A stretch of DNA of 58,851 nt from a virus: positions 1 through 58,851 of IMG/VR virus record IMGVR_UViG_3300042477_000507. One strand, given 5' to 3'. Below are positions 38,151-45,517 of this stretch, piece by piece (positions within the stretch are counted from its first letter, which is position 1; every line of letters starts with the position of its first letter). Below the pieces are notes generated by a model. It saw only the letters and a list, made by a program, of their open reading frames with translations. It made no database searches and was not told the origin of the DNA. The position numbers and the translations under genes are program-made.

Positions 38151-38327
38151 GTGACGCTGACAAAATACGACGTACCTCCAGAAGGGTTGCCTGCTTTTGC
38201 TGAAGAAATGGCTCCTTTGCTTGCCGCCGCCCTTCGCGCTGCTGCGGATCAGTTCTTTTTTGACTGGAATGGCATGTGCTGCGAAGAGCATCTCAAATCC
38301 ATCGCTACCGAGCTTGAAGCCCTATGA
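38151..38327 (+). CDS. LSPAAQ-family protein 1, start damaged or GTG
   Basis: The frame from GTG 38151 gives 58 residues (VTLTKYDVPPEGLPAFAEEM, LLAAALRAAADQFFFDWNGM). Just upstream in the same frame stand GCT-GAA-CTT-TCA-CCC codons for AELSPAAQAVLTA, but the ATG at 38108 is one base out of frame. Removing one G of the GGG after ATG would give MAELSPAAQAVL, as in its two paralogs. Its stop overlaps the next start (ATGA). Confidence 0.6.
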   Translation: MTLTKYDVPPEGLPAFAEEMAPLLAAALRAAADQFFFDWNGMCCEEHLKSIATELEAL

Positions 38328-38557
38328 CTAAACTTTCACCCGCTGCATATGCAGTATTGGATGCCTACATGAACAACTGTGGCTGGCTAGATGGCCCTCT
38401 CGAAAAAGATTATCGCTGCGCTGCCGCCGTCCTGAGGGCTGCTGCGATGCAACTGCGCAGCGAAGAGTATGCAATCTGCAATGGCTCCTCTTACGCCATG
38501 ATGATCGAAATAGACGATTTACTTGACCTTGCCACCGAACTAGAAAGTGCTTCATGA
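38324..38557 (+). CDS. LSPAAQ-family protein 2
   Basis: A 77-residue protein starting MTKLSPAAYAVLDAYMNNCG, with AAAVLRAAAMQLRSEEYAIC and LLDLATELESAS. It is a paralog of the genes before and after. Helical, acidic; a family seen widely in cyanobacteria and cyanophages with no known role. Confidence 0.75.
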   Translation: MTKLSPAAYAVLDAYMNNCGWLDGPLEKDYRCAAAVLRAAAMQLRSEEYAICNGSSYAMMIEIDDLLDLATELESAS

Positions 38558-38700
38558 ACGACCTTAAAGATAGCCTAATCACCGCATTTGGCGTTCTGGT
38601 CTTCATCTTCTTTGTCCCCATCGTGGGGCTTGGGGGAATCTGGACTGCGTTCTACATTTACTGCGGACTTACGCAACAATCATGCGAGGTGAAGAAATGA
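38554..38700 (+). CDS. Small membrane protein
   Basis: A 48-residue frame from ATG 38554 to TGA 38700, ATGA-coupled at both ends. It begins MNDLKDSLITAFGVLVFIFF and continues with a second hydrophobic stretch, VPIVGLGGIWTAFYIYCGLT, ending QQSCEVKK. One or two membrane helices. Function unknown. Confidence 0.6.
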   Translation: MNDLKDSLITAFGVLVFIFFVPIVGLGGIWTAFYIYCGLTQQSCEVKK

Positions 38701-38909
38701 CTGATCTTTCCCCTGCCGCGCAGGCGGTGCTGGATGCCGCCGACAATGTGCGCATTAACGTCGATTGGTGGCCAGAAGGTATGCCGGAGATTGTCGCCGC
38801 CGCCCTGCGTGCTGCTGTAGCCCAGACGCAAAGGCATCCTGGCCACGACATATGGCAGTGCGACGCCGACGACTTACTCGCCATCGCTGATGAGCTTGAT
38901 GCCCAGTAG
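38697..38909 (+). CDS. LSPAAQ-family protein 3
   Basis: From ATG 38697 (MTDLSPAAQAVLDAADNVRI) 70 residues, with AAALRAAVAQTQRHPGHDIW, DADDLLAIADELDAQ. It is the third paralog in the tandem set. Its ATG overlaps the stop of the small membrane gene. Function unknown. Confidence 0.75.
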   Translation: MTDLSPAAQAVLDAADNVRINVDWWPEGMPEIVAAALRAAVAQTQRHPGHDIWQCDADDLLAIADELDAQ

Positions 38910-38983
38910 TCAGACCCACCTCTAGCCTTCTTCTAGTCAACTCCTAATTTCCCTCAAATTAGAACTTCAGTCTCTCCGCCCCC

Positions 38984-39256
38984 GTGCCTCTCAACAAAGC
39001 CTCCCTGCCCTGTCCCAAATGCAACGCACTGATCACAAAGGTAACGAGTTCCCTAAGAACTCCGAGCGGAGATTTTTACAGATACAGGCAGTGTGAGTTC
39101 TGCGGGCACAGATACAAGACGATACAGCTCGCTGAAATTCTTGCAGCACCAGGCGAGGTAAGAACAACTCACGAAGGTCACGCAGCCATTGTCAACTGGA
39201 AGAAAGTTTTTGATCGAGTCCTTCCGTCTCTTTTGCAGAAACATGACCAAACTTGA
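38984..39256 (+). CDS. NrdR-like zinc-ribbon protein, GTG start
   Basis: A 90-residue protein from GTG 38984. SLPCPKCNALITKVTSSLRT then YRYRQCEFCGHRYKTIQLAE has two CxxC pairs in the NrdR ribbon arrangement. The ATP cone is absent; the C-terminal part is a short helical stretch. It is related in design to the protein at 24066-24359. Probably DNA-binding. It overlaps the next gene by 14 bases. Confidence 0.65.
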   Translation: MPLNKASLPCPKCNALITKVTSSLRTPSGDFYRYRQCEFCGHRYKTIQLAEILAAPGEVRTTHEGHAAIVNWKKVFDRVLPSLLQKHDQT

Positions 39257-39416
39257 ACACGAACTCTGTCTCGCCATCTCCCCGATCTTCAATGATCGAG
39301 CGCCTGGAGAATGGGAAGCGGAATCAAAACGCGCGTTGCTTGCAATTATCGTTTACTTGCGAGATAATGGGTACTGGCAGGCTGCCGACTTCTTGCTCTC
39401 AAACACTTCTCTTTAA
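39243..39416 (+). CDS. Hypothetical helical protein
   Basis: A 57-residue protein from ATG 39243: MTKLEHELCLAISPIFNDRA, then WEAESKRALLAIIVYLRDNG and YWQAADFLLSNTSL. Not recognised. It is coupled to the exonuclease gene nine bases downstream. Confidence 0.65.
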   Translation: MTKLEHELCLAISPIFNDRAPGEWEAESKRALLAIIVYLRDNGYWQAADFLLSNTSL

Positions 39417-39425
39417 TCAGAACAC

Positions 39426-40187
39426 ATGGCGCATCCCAAGTCAGGCTTCTACGTCAAAGACGACCACGAATACGTCTCCGTCAGCTCCGTTCTAGGCAGA
39501 ACGTCTGAGTTATTTGATCCCAGCAAAATAAAGGGTCTTGAAATCTGGCGACAGATGGAGCCTAACTGGGAAGACATCATGCAACGGGCGCAGCGCAGGG
39601 GAACGATCATTCACGCTGAAGTTGAAATGTCGTTCATGGGTGACGCAGAAAAACACAAAATGGATCATGCGACAATGGATGAAGTCATGAATTACAACAT
39701 TCATGAGTACATCACTTATCTCTCGCCCGTCCTTGACTTAATCAAAAAAGAAAACTTCAAAAACGAAGTCAGCGCTCCATCTTTCTTGATGGAAGAGGCT
39801 CTTTACTGCCACTTGGGCTATGCAGGAACCGCTGACTTGCGCCTGCACTGGGACGGTCAATACAGCATCTGGGACTGGAAGACAGTGCGCTCATACAAAG
39901 AAGAGGGCGTCAAGAAAAAAGCAAAGTCAATGTCGCATTACAAAAGCGCTGAAGTGCAAATTGCTGCATATGCACTCGCTCACAATCTTGCTGTAAAACG
40001 AGGCGAGCTTGACAATGAGATAACTCAGGGTGTAATCTGTGTTTGCTACGACTGGCGTGAACCTCATGTTCATGTCCTGAATAAGCAAGAGCTGAAAGCT
40101 CGTGCGCAAGAATTTATCGAGCGTTACAAAGCTTACTGCTCACTCGAAAACACCCAATTCCCAAGGCTTATTGAGCCTGAACTCTGA
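39426..40187 (+). CDS. PD-(D/E)XK exonuclease
   Basis: A 253-residue nuclease of the Cas4/RecB/MGME1-like type. The active-site set is visible: RRGTIIHAEVE (His63), GYAGTADLRL (Asp137), IWDWKTVRS (Asp150 and Lys152) and QIAAYALA (Gln178). It would resect DNA ends to give single strands for the ERF annealase. Its stop overlaps the SSB start (TGATG). All key residues are kept. Confidence 0.85.
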   Translation: MAHPKSGFYVKDDHEYVSVSSVLGRTSELFDPSKIKGLEIWRQMEPNWEDIMQRAQRRGTIIHAEVEMSFMGDAEKHKMDHATMDEVMNYNIHEYITYLSPVLDLIKKENFKNEVSAPSFLMEEALYCHLGYAGTADLRLHWDGQYSIWDWKTVRSYKEEGVKKKAKSMSHYKSAEVQIAAYALAHNLAVKRGELDNEITQGVICVCYDWREPHVHVLNKQELKARAQEFIERYKAYCSLENTQFPRLIEPEL

Positions 40188-40543
40188 TGCTCACTCTCGT
40201 CGCTAGTGGTTATGTGACCGGCGAAGTTCAAGTTAAAGATGGCGATTACGGCAAAACTGCCGTTGTCAGCATCCGCTCTAAAACCACGAACGGAAAGCAA
40301 ACTCACTTCGTCAACGCCACTTTCTACGGCAAAAAGATTGAGACTGTCACCAAATTCATGGAAGACGGTCGCCAAGTCACTCTTGTTGGAAGCGTGAAAA
40401 ACGTGTCCCCCAAGAAGAAAAAGGACGGCACTGATTACGTTGCAATCTACATGGATGCAACTGATTTCACGATCCCTGAGCGGCAGGGTCAAGAAATGCC
40501 ATCTCGCTCTACAGCTCCGGCTGCAGACGAAATGCCCTTCTGA
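40187..40543 (+). CDS. ssb: Single-stranded DNA-binding protein
   Basis: A 118-residue OB-fold protein. Strands VASGYVTGEVQVKDG, KTAVVSIRSKT, HFVNATFYGKKIETVTKFME and GRQVTLVGSVKNVSPKKKKD are followed by a flexible tail ending AADEMPF. The acidic tip with final Phe is the usual partner-binding end of bacterial SSBs. It protects single strands in replication and recombination with its neighbours. Confidence 0.85.
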   Translation: MLTLVASGYVTGEVQVKDGDYGKTAVVSIRSKTTNGKQTHFVNATFYGKKIETVTKFMEDGRQVTLVGSVKNVSPKKKKDGTDYVAIYMDATDFTIPERQGQEMPSRSTAPAADEMPF

Positions 40544-40583
40544 TTGCTTGGCAGAACACGGTCTGATCCCAATAAAACAAGAC

Positions 40584-40777
40584 CGATTCACCTCCCCGCG
40601 CCAACGCTTCTACTGCTCGGGCCAAGCGGTAGCCGACAAAGCACCAGCGCACGCAACGTCAAGGGGTCTCGTCAGGGAGTAAGGCGGCGCCGCCCTTCGC
40701 ATGAGGGTTCTGGGCCTTGCCAAGGTGAATCGTTCGTAAGCCCAAGACTTGAAAGCCCCTTCGGGGGTTTTCTTGTA
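40584..40777 (+). ncRNA. Candidate structured RNA with terminator
   Basis: The 260-base gap after SSB holds no convincing gene. CGATTCACCT (40584-40593) pairs perfectly with AGGTGAATCG (40723-40732), closing about 130 bases that contain CTACTGC/GCGGTAG, the self-complementary GGCGGCGCCGCC and CCCT/AGGG. A terminator follows (40751-40777). An untranslated RNA is plausible, but no known class is recognised. Confidence 0.45.
40751..40777 (+). terminator. Intrinsic terminator
   Basis: AAAGCCCC, loop TTCG, GGGGGTTTTCTTG on the plus strand. It ends the recombination unit and the candidate RNA. Confidence 0.8.
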
Positions 40778-40803
40778 TTATTTAACAGCGACAGCAAATT
40801 GCA

Positions 40804-41349
40804 GTGAACAAACTCATCGGACTTTATAGCCCCGCCCCTCAATCAGGTAAATCACTTGCGGCGAACGTTCTTGCACGAACAAGTCATCGCATGATGAGCT
40901 TTGCTGAACCAATCAAGCGCATGGGTGCAGAGTTTTTTATTTCGCTCGGCTACGAAAAAGATGAAGCTGTTGCCTTGGTGTGGGCGCATAAAGAAAAAAT
41001 CGTGCCCGAGATTAACGCAACACCCAGGCACGTACTGCAAACTCTCGGTACTCAGTGGGGGCGTGATTGCATTAATCAAAACATCTGGCTGGACTGCATG
41101 AAATATCGCATTGAAAAAGAAAAGAACTATGGCGTTGTTATTGATGATGTTCGCTTTCTCAATGAAGCGGAAATGATCAAAGACATGGGGGGCGAAATGT
41201 GGAAAATTATTCGCCCTTCCGTCGTCAACAAAGAAACACATGTCTCGGAAGGCGGACTTGATGATTGGGATGGATTTGATCGTGTAATTGAGAACACGGG
41301 TACAATTCAAGAATTTCGCGCAAAACTTGATGCTTTGATGACATGCTGA
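40804..41349 (+). CDS. Deoxynucleoside monophosphate kinase-like protein
   Basis: A 181-residue P-loop kinase from GTG 40804. LIGLYSPAPQSGKSLAANVL carries a variant Walker A near residues 8-17, followed by MMSFAEPIKRMGAEFF and a later VVIDDVRFLNEAEMIKDMGG with Walker B-like VVIDDVRF. The arrangement fits phage dNMP kinases, which phosphorylate dNMPs to dNDPs for DNA synthesis. ThyX, dCTP deaminase and MazG lie nearby. Confidence 0.75.
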   Translation: MNKLIGLYSPAPQSGKSLAANVLARTSHRMMSFAEPIKRMGAEFFISLGYEKDEAVALVWAHKEKIVPEINATPRHVLQTLGTQWGRDCINQNIWLDCMKYRIEKEKNYGVVIDDVRFLNEAEMIKDMGGEMWKIIRPSVVNKETHVSEGGLDDWDGFDRVIENTGTIQEFRAKLDALMTC

Positions 41350-42080
41350 AGGATCGCGGTGATATTTTCTATGGCGCCCGTCTCGTTGCTGATGCACGTC
41401 TTCATCTAGGCCCTTTGATCAATGGGGGCGACGGGGAATTATTCTTTGCGACGATGTGGAAAATTATCGACAGCAAAGTGTATTTGGGATACAAAACATT
41501 TGACAACAGAGACATAGTGATGAAAGGAATCAAAGATTTTATCTTTAACTTTCATCACGGACTAGGAATCAAGAAAGCAACTATCGCAACGTTTCTTGCT
41601 AATTGCGCAAAAGCGGCGATCAAAGACAAGACTCAAGCGCAATACGCATCACGTTTTACAAAATGGCTGGGCGAGCAGAATGAAGGTTTTGACTTCCCGC
41701 AAGAGTTCTTTGAATACATGCGGATTAAGTATTATATCAATAAGCGTTACACAAAAAAGAATCCAGACAAGTACAGAAGATTGCAAATTCTTGAAAGAAT
41801 CTACAATCAATACCCACAGCTTTTGCAAGAAGTTGGTGCGGGCAGAAAATACAAAGACATTTTTGATTGCGCAGAAGATCTGACAATTTGGGAGCGAAAG
41901 CGCACTGTGCGCCCTCTTGCTCTTTACAACAACCCAACAGTAAAGCAAACAGAAGAACTGGCGGAAAAGCTAAGTGTCAAACTCAGCAAGCTGAATCGAC
42001 GTGTTTTAATCGCTAAGCTCATAGAAATCTACAAACGCGACAAAGGGATTGATGACGGCAAACTTGTTGACAACACTTGA
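41343..42080 (+). CDS. Hypothetical basic protein
   Basis: A 245-residue Lys-rich protein (KNPDKYRRLQILERIYNQYP, WERKRTVRPLALYNNPTVKQ). Mostly helical, with a C-terminal LSKLNRRVLIAKLIEIYKRD. Not recognised. It overlaps neighbours at both ends (seven and 29 bases), so it is translated with the kinase and RusA genes. Confidence 0.65.
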   Translation: MLKDRGDIFYGARLVADARLHLGPLINGGDGELFFATMWKIIDSKVYLGYKTFDNRDIVMKGIKDFIFNFHHGLGIKKATIATFLANCAKAAIKDKTQAQYASRFTKWLGEQNEGFDFPQEFFEYMRIKYYINKRYTKKNPDKYRRLQILERIYNQYPQLLQEVGAGRKYKDIFDCAEDLTIWERKRTVRPLALYNNPTVKQTEELAEKLSVKLSKLNRRVLIAKLIEIYKRDKGIDDGKLVDNT

Positions 42081-42591
42081 GCAATGCGCCGCTCAGTCCT
42101 ATTCATTCTTTGTCGCCGGCAAACCCGAGACACAGGGCTCCAAAAGCGCCTTTGGCCGCGCCTACACCGACCGTGAAGGCCGTCAGCGCGTTGCTGTGGC
42201 AATGGTGGAGCAGTCCAAGGGTCTCTACGCCTGGAGGGCTTCTATCGGGCGCATGGCGGCAATCACTCGCCCACGAAACTGGGAAACAAGTGGGCTATTT
42301 GTACTGTCAACATTATTTTACATGCCACGCCCTAAGTTGCATTTCAACAGCAGAGGCGAACTGAAGAGCAACGCCCCTCTGTTTCATTCCAATAAGGGCG
42401 ATGCAGACAAGCTGCTCAGGGCCTGCGGTGATGCACTAACAAAAATATGTTATGATGACGACGCTTTGATCGTTGCGGCTTCATCAATGAAGCTGTTTTG
42501 CGATCCGTCTGACGGCCCAGGCGTTCACATCAAGGTCACTCGCCTTGATGTGGAAGCTGCCACCACCATGACGCTTGCACTGAAGCCCTGA
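42052..42591 (+). CDS. rusA: RusA-type Holliday junction resolvase
   Basis: A 179-residue protein from ATG 42052 (TTG 42049 is possible). RusA pattern: FFVAGKPETQGSKSAFGR near the start, then FHSNKGDADKLLRACGDALT with the catalytic acidic residues and KICYDDDALIVAASSMKLF. The Asp residues expected in D-x-x-K and YDDD are present. It would cut junctions made by the annealase pathway and so help packaging. Confidence 0.8.
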   Translation: MTANLLTTLEQCAAQSYSFFVAGKPETQGSKSAFGRAYTDREGRQRVAVAMVEQSKGLYAWRASIGRMAAITRPRNWETSGLFVLSTLFYMPRPKLHFNSRGELKSNAPLFHSNKGDADKLLRACGDALTKICYDDDALIVAASSMKLFCDPSDGPGVHIKVTRLDVEAATTMTLALKP

Positions 42592-42600
42592 CACGGTTTC

Positions 42601-42629
42601 TTGCAAAAAGAAGGACGCTGTGCTAATTT
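42601..42629 (+). promoter_or_regulatory. Promoter of the AbrB-like gene
   Basis: TTGCAA (42601-42606), 17-base spacer, TAATTT (42624-42629), 24 bases before ATG 42653. With the terminator after the gene, it makes this a one-gene unit. Confidence 0.5.
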
Positions 42630-42652
42630 GCACGAGTTCTCACGCAGCCGTT

Positions 42653-43201
42653 ATGGCACGCAAAAAACGGGACTCAGATACTGCAGTCCTTGACCCCATC
42701 GAAACTGACACTGAAATGTCCCCTGAAGTTCTCACTCCTGAAACTGAAGCCACTGAAGCCACCAAAACCAGCAAGGTGCGGGTTGGCGGTGAGCGCAAAG
42801 TAGGTCAGGAGCTGCTCGAGTACGCCCAGAGCAACCAAGGCGTTCCCGGCGATGAGCTGGCCTATGGCGCTGGCTACTACACCAAGATCACCGACGCTGA
42901 AACCGGTGAAACCCAGACTCGCATCCACAAGAACGAGTTCTTCAAGGCTCTGACCGAAGCCTCTACCGGCCTGGTCATTCCTTCTGCTCGCCGCGCCTAC
43001 AGCTCCCGCAAGGGCCGCGCTCCCATCGTGACTGTGGGCAAGACCGGCAACTGCGTCGTGGGCGCCCGTCACAGCGCCATCGCTGGCTTCGAGCCTGGTA
43101 GCAAGGTGCAGGTGACTGCTGAAGCAGGCAAGATCGTACTGACCTCCATGAGCGACGCAGAAGCTGCTGACGCTGAAGGCGACGACGATCTGGATCTCTG
43201 A
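42653..43201 (+). CDS. Cyanobacterial AbrB-like regulator
   Basis: A 182-residue protein from ATG 42653 (MARKKRDSD). After an acidic, Thr/Glu-rich leader (to about residue 42), KVGQELLEYAQSNQGVPGDE, LAYGAGYYTKITDAETGET and NEFFKALTEASTG match the cyanobacterial AbrB-like (cyAbrB) pattern. A second part with KTGNCVVGARHSAIAGFEPG and SKVQVTAEAGKIVLTSM follows, then an acidic tail. Host cyAbrB proteins bind DNA broadly and repress many genes; the phage version could act on host or phage genes. Confidence 0.8.
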   Translation: MARKKRDSDTAVLDPIETDTEMSPEVLTPETEATEATKTSKVRVGGERKVGQELLEYAQSNQGVPGDELAYGAGYYTKITDAETGETQTRIHKNEFFKALTEASTGLVIPSARRAYSSRKGRAPIVTVGKTGNCVVGARHSAIAGFEPGSKVQVTAEAGKIVLTSMSDAEAADAEGDDDLDL

Positions 43202-43220
43202 TTCACGCATCACTGTTCAC

Positions 43221-43249
43221 GCCCTGCTTCGGCAGGGCTTTTTCTTTCT
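43221..43249 (+). terminator. Intrinsic terminator after the AbrB-like gene
   Basis: GCCCTGC, loop TTCG, GCAGGGC, then TTTTTCTTTC on the plus strand. Confidence 0.9.
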
Positions 43250-43257
43250 CTATCAAC

Positions 43258-43653
43258 ATGGGACAACTGCAGCAACAAGCACGGCAATGGCGAAAAGCGT
43301 TTGAAGTTGAAAGCGATAATCAACGCGGCAGCCTTCAGTACAATCTGCAAATCAAGTTGATTATTGAAGAGTACACAGAAGTCATTGAAGCATTTGATGC
43401 GTTCAGACAGAGTGATATTGCTACTCACGCCGATCTCCTGAAAGAACTTGCTGATCTTGTCTTCGTCTGCTATCAGGCGGCGGAAAATATGGACTGGGAT
43501 CTTGATGAAGCGATGCAACGCATCTTTGACAGCAACATGAGCAAGCTCGATGATGCAGGCGCCCCGATCAGAAATGAAGCGGGAAAAGTGACGAAGGGTC
43601 CAAATTACAAAAAGCCAGACTTGACGGACCTTGTGCAAGGCAACGCAGATTAA
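43258..43653 (+). CDS. MazG-type nucleotide pyrophosphohydrolase
   Basis: A 131-residue all-alpha NTP-PPase. The metal-binding pattern IIEEYTEV (Glu37, Glu38, Glu41) and LLKELADLVFV (Glu63, Asp66) is present, with a conserved ending MQRIFDSNMSKLDDAG. Such enzymes hydrolyse NTPs or (p)ppGpp-related nucleotides to mono-phosphates plus PPi. In cyanophages MazG is thought to reshape the host nucleotide pool. Confidence 0.85.
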   Translation: MGQLQQQARQWRKAFEVESDNQRGSLQYNLQIKLIIEEYTEVIEAFDAFRQSDIATHADLLKELADLVFVCYQAAENMDWDLDEAMQRIFDSNMSKLDDAGAPIRNEAGKVTKGPNYKKPDLTDLVQGNAD

Positions 43654-43672
43654 ACATTCCCGTTACACGCAG

Positions 43673-43846
43673 ATGACGGATCCCGAAGCAGATGCCATCA
43701 TTGAAGCCGTCTGGACCTCAGAAGCGTCCCTAACTGCCAACCTGAGAGCGCTTGTTCGTGCTGCTGCCTGCTACGGGTGGCGGTGCGCCCAGGCGGCTCA
43801 CTGGATCAACAAACATCGCTCACAGCACAATGGTCAATCCCGTTGA
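43673..43846 (+). CDS. Hypothetical small helical protein
   Basis: A 57-residue protein from ATG 43673: MTDPEADAIIEAVWTSEASL, then TANLRALVRAAACYGWRCAQ and a basic tail. Not recognised. It overlaps the next gene by 17 bases. Confidence 0.65.
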   Translation: MTDPEADAIIEAVWTSEASLTANLRALVRAAACYGWRCAQAAHWINKHRSQHNGQSR

Positions 43847-43979
43847 AGAACAGAAGCGGCAAGATCGCTTGGAGTCTTGGTATGAACAAGACGGGCGCAG
43901 CGACAAAAGCCACCCCATGTACTCTCTCTACACTGGACTCGCTGACAAGTACATGAACAAGGAGCAAGACGATGTTTGA
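43830..43979 (+). CDS. Small conserved cyanophage protein
   Basis: A 49-residue protein from ATG 43830 (MVNPVEEQKRQDRLESWYEQ), then GRSDKSHPMYSLYTGLADKY. I recall this pattern from small cyanophage proteins near thymidylate synthase. It overlaps both neighbours. Function unknown. Confidence 0.65.
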   Translation: MVNPVEEQKRQDRLESWYEQDGRSDKSHPMYSLYTGLADKYMNKEQDDV

Positions 43980-44124
43980 TTTTGATGATCTCGAAAAACT
44001 TTTTCGTGAATACTGGGAGGGCTCTTATCCCAATGCGCCCGCAAATAAGCAAGCGGCTGCATCGCATGTCGCTTTCGCTCATTTCGTGCTACTAAAGGCA
44101 AGCGAGGCGAAGAGTGAGGGTTGA
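43972..44124 (+). CDS. Small conserved cyanophage protein (MFDFDDLEKL)
   Basis: A 50-residue frame from ATG 43972: MFDFDDLEKLFREYWEGSYP, NAPANKQAAASHVAFAHFVL. The pattern is one I recall from cyanophages. It overlaps the previous gene by eight bases and the ThyX start by 11. Function unknown. Confidence 0.7.
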   Translation: MFDFDDLEKLFREYWEGSYPNAPANKQAAASHVAFAHFVLLKASEAKSEG

Positions 44125-44740
44125 ATTCATTCACTGCACGCCAGATGCAGAGCGTTTAGTCGTGAAAATGGCGAGGGTTAGCAACCCAAGCAATGAAGAC
44201 AACTGGGAGACTGGCGCAAAGCTGATTAGATATTTGATCAGTCACAAGCATTGGTCGCCGCTGGAAATGTGCTCGATGTGCGTCAGGATCAATACTGAAC
44301 GTGACATCGCCACCCAAATACTGCGCCACAGAAGCTTCAGTTTTCAAGAGTTTTCTACTCGTTATGCAGAGACTGTAATTGCAGCAGTTCCTGACTTCAG
44401 AAGGCAAGATCTAAAGAACAGGCAAAGTAGCCATGACGACTTCCCTGATCAACAAAAGTCTGATCTTCAGTTTGCAGCCGCAAAAGTTATAGGTAGCGCA
44501 TTTGATGCCTACTCCGAAATGCTTGAGCAGGGCGTAGCGAAAGAGACTGCGCGTCGAATTCTGCCGCTTTGTACTCCGACGACTCTTTATATGCACGGAA
44601 CACTGCGGTCCTGGGTGCATTACATTCAGTTGCGCTGTGAAAACGGTACGCAGCTAGAGCATCAAAAGATTGCAGAAGAGTGCAAGAAGATCTTTATTGA
44701 GCAATTCCCATTGATCGGGCAGGCCGCATTTGAGTCATGA
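44114..44740 (+). CDS. thyX: Flavin-dependent thymidylate synthase
   Basis: A 208-residue protein from GTG 44114. The ThyX signature RHRSFSFQEFSTRY lies at residues 71-84, and the expected basic and substrate-binding residues (CTPTTLYMHGTLRSWVHYIQ near 155-175) are present. It makes dTMP from dUMP with FAD and folate, replacing ThyA. It overlaps dCTP deaminase (ATGA), the source of dUTP and so of its substrate. Confidence 0.95.
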   Translation: MRVEFIHCTPDAERLVVKMARVSNPSNEDNWETGAKLIRYLISHKHWSPLEMCSMCVRINTERDIATQILRHRSFSFQEFSTRYAETVIAAVPDFRRQDLKNRQSSHDDFPDQQKSDLQFAAAKVIGSAFDAYSEMLEQGVAKETARRILPLCTPTTLYMHGTLRSWVHYIQLRCENGTQLEHQKIAEECKKIFIEQFPLIGQAAFES

Positions 44741-45258
44741 GCATTCTCTGTGATCACGAAATCGAGCGCTTGTGCAAAGAACAGGCAATGATGCTGCCTT
44801 ACAGGTCAGAGCAGCTCAACCCAGCAAGCTATGACGTGCGACTGGGCGATCAGATCATGATCGAGTCCGTCGCAACAGATCAACTCATCCCCACGCCTCT
44901 TTCTGGTTTCACAAAAGAGAATCCTTGGCTGCTGCGTGCAGGGCAGTTCTGCCTTGCCTGCACCGAAGAGATCTTCAACATGCCCGAGGACGTGGCCGGG
45001 CACTTCGCTCTCAAGTCAAGCAGGGGGCGTGAAGGCTACTCTCATGCACTCAGCGCATACATCGACCCTGGGTTTCATGGAAGCCGTCTGACGCTCGAGC
45101 TTCATAACATCAGGCAGATTCACCCAATTCCCCTGTATCCAGGTCTCTTGATTGGGCAGGTTGTTTTTCAACGCATGTCCGACGCGCCACTCGTCAGCTA
45201 CGCCGTCAAGGGGAACTACAACAATAGCGAAACAGTGCGTCAAAGTATCTGGACATAA
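44737..45258 (+). CDS. dcd: dCTP deaminase
   Basis: A 173-residue protein with the Dcd pattern: LNPASYDVRLGD near residues 27-38, KSSRGREG at 93-100 (Ser94, Arg98) and AYIDPGFHGSRLTLELHN at 107-124 (Glu121). It converts dCTP to dUTP and ammonia, which after hydrolysis feeds ThyX. It is translated in coupling with thyX. Confidence 0.9.
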   Translation: MSILCDHEIERLCKEQAMMLPYRSEQLNPASYDVRLGDQIMIESVATDQLIPTPLSGFTKENPWLLRAGQFCLACTEEIFNMPEDVAGHFALKSSRGREGYSHALSAYIDPGFHGSRLTLELHNIRQIHPIPLYPGLLIGQVVFQRMSDAPLVSYAVKGNYNNSETVRQSIWT

Positions 45259-45498
45259 TCAAGCGAGATCGTCAATCATTTTTTGATATTTATCAAGCGA
45301 AAATTCTGCGCTCATATTTTTCATTGCTTCCCCTATCGCCCACACCGCTCTGCTGTTGTTAAACGATGCTTGGTGATTTAAGAGCAAGGCAAAATCAAGC
45401 AGCCCCTGATAATCGCTTGCTCTAAACAATTCCTTAAGACGCTCAGAGTTCAGCTTCTCCTGGAACTCGTCTTCGGCGCGATACGTTGGTGATGACAT
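45259..45498 (-). CDS. Hypothetical helical protein
   Basis: A 79-residue protein from ATG 45498 (MSSPTYRAEDEFQEKLNSER) on the minus strand, ending directly after dcd. All helical: LKELFRASDYQGLLDFALLL, NHQASFNNSRAVWAIGEAMK. Not recognised. Only 19 bases separate it from the divergent gene at 45518. Confidence 0.65.
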   Translation of the reverse strand: MSSPTYRAEDEFQEKLNSERLKELFRASDYQGLLDFALLLNHQASFNNSRAVWAIGEAMKNMSAEFSLDKYQKMIDDLA

Positions 45499-45517
45499 CA
45501 TTGTTAAACAGACGGTT

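Noticed and set aside
40544-40807. 87-codon frame in the gap after SSB
   Set aside because: TTG start, unusual composition, no similarity to known patterns, and it contradicts the long-range pairing and terminator found there.
40852-41397. 181-codon minus-strand frame opposite the dNMP kinase
   Set aside because: Antisense shadow of a gene with P-loop motif.
42674-43213. 179-codon minus-strand frame opposite the AbrB-like gene
   Set aside because: Antisense of a GC-rich gene; Ala/Gly/Val-rich and spans the terminator region.
45259-45498. Possible NblA-like phycobilisome degradation protein
   Set aside because: Similar size and helical, but I could not match the NblA residues; left as hypothetical.
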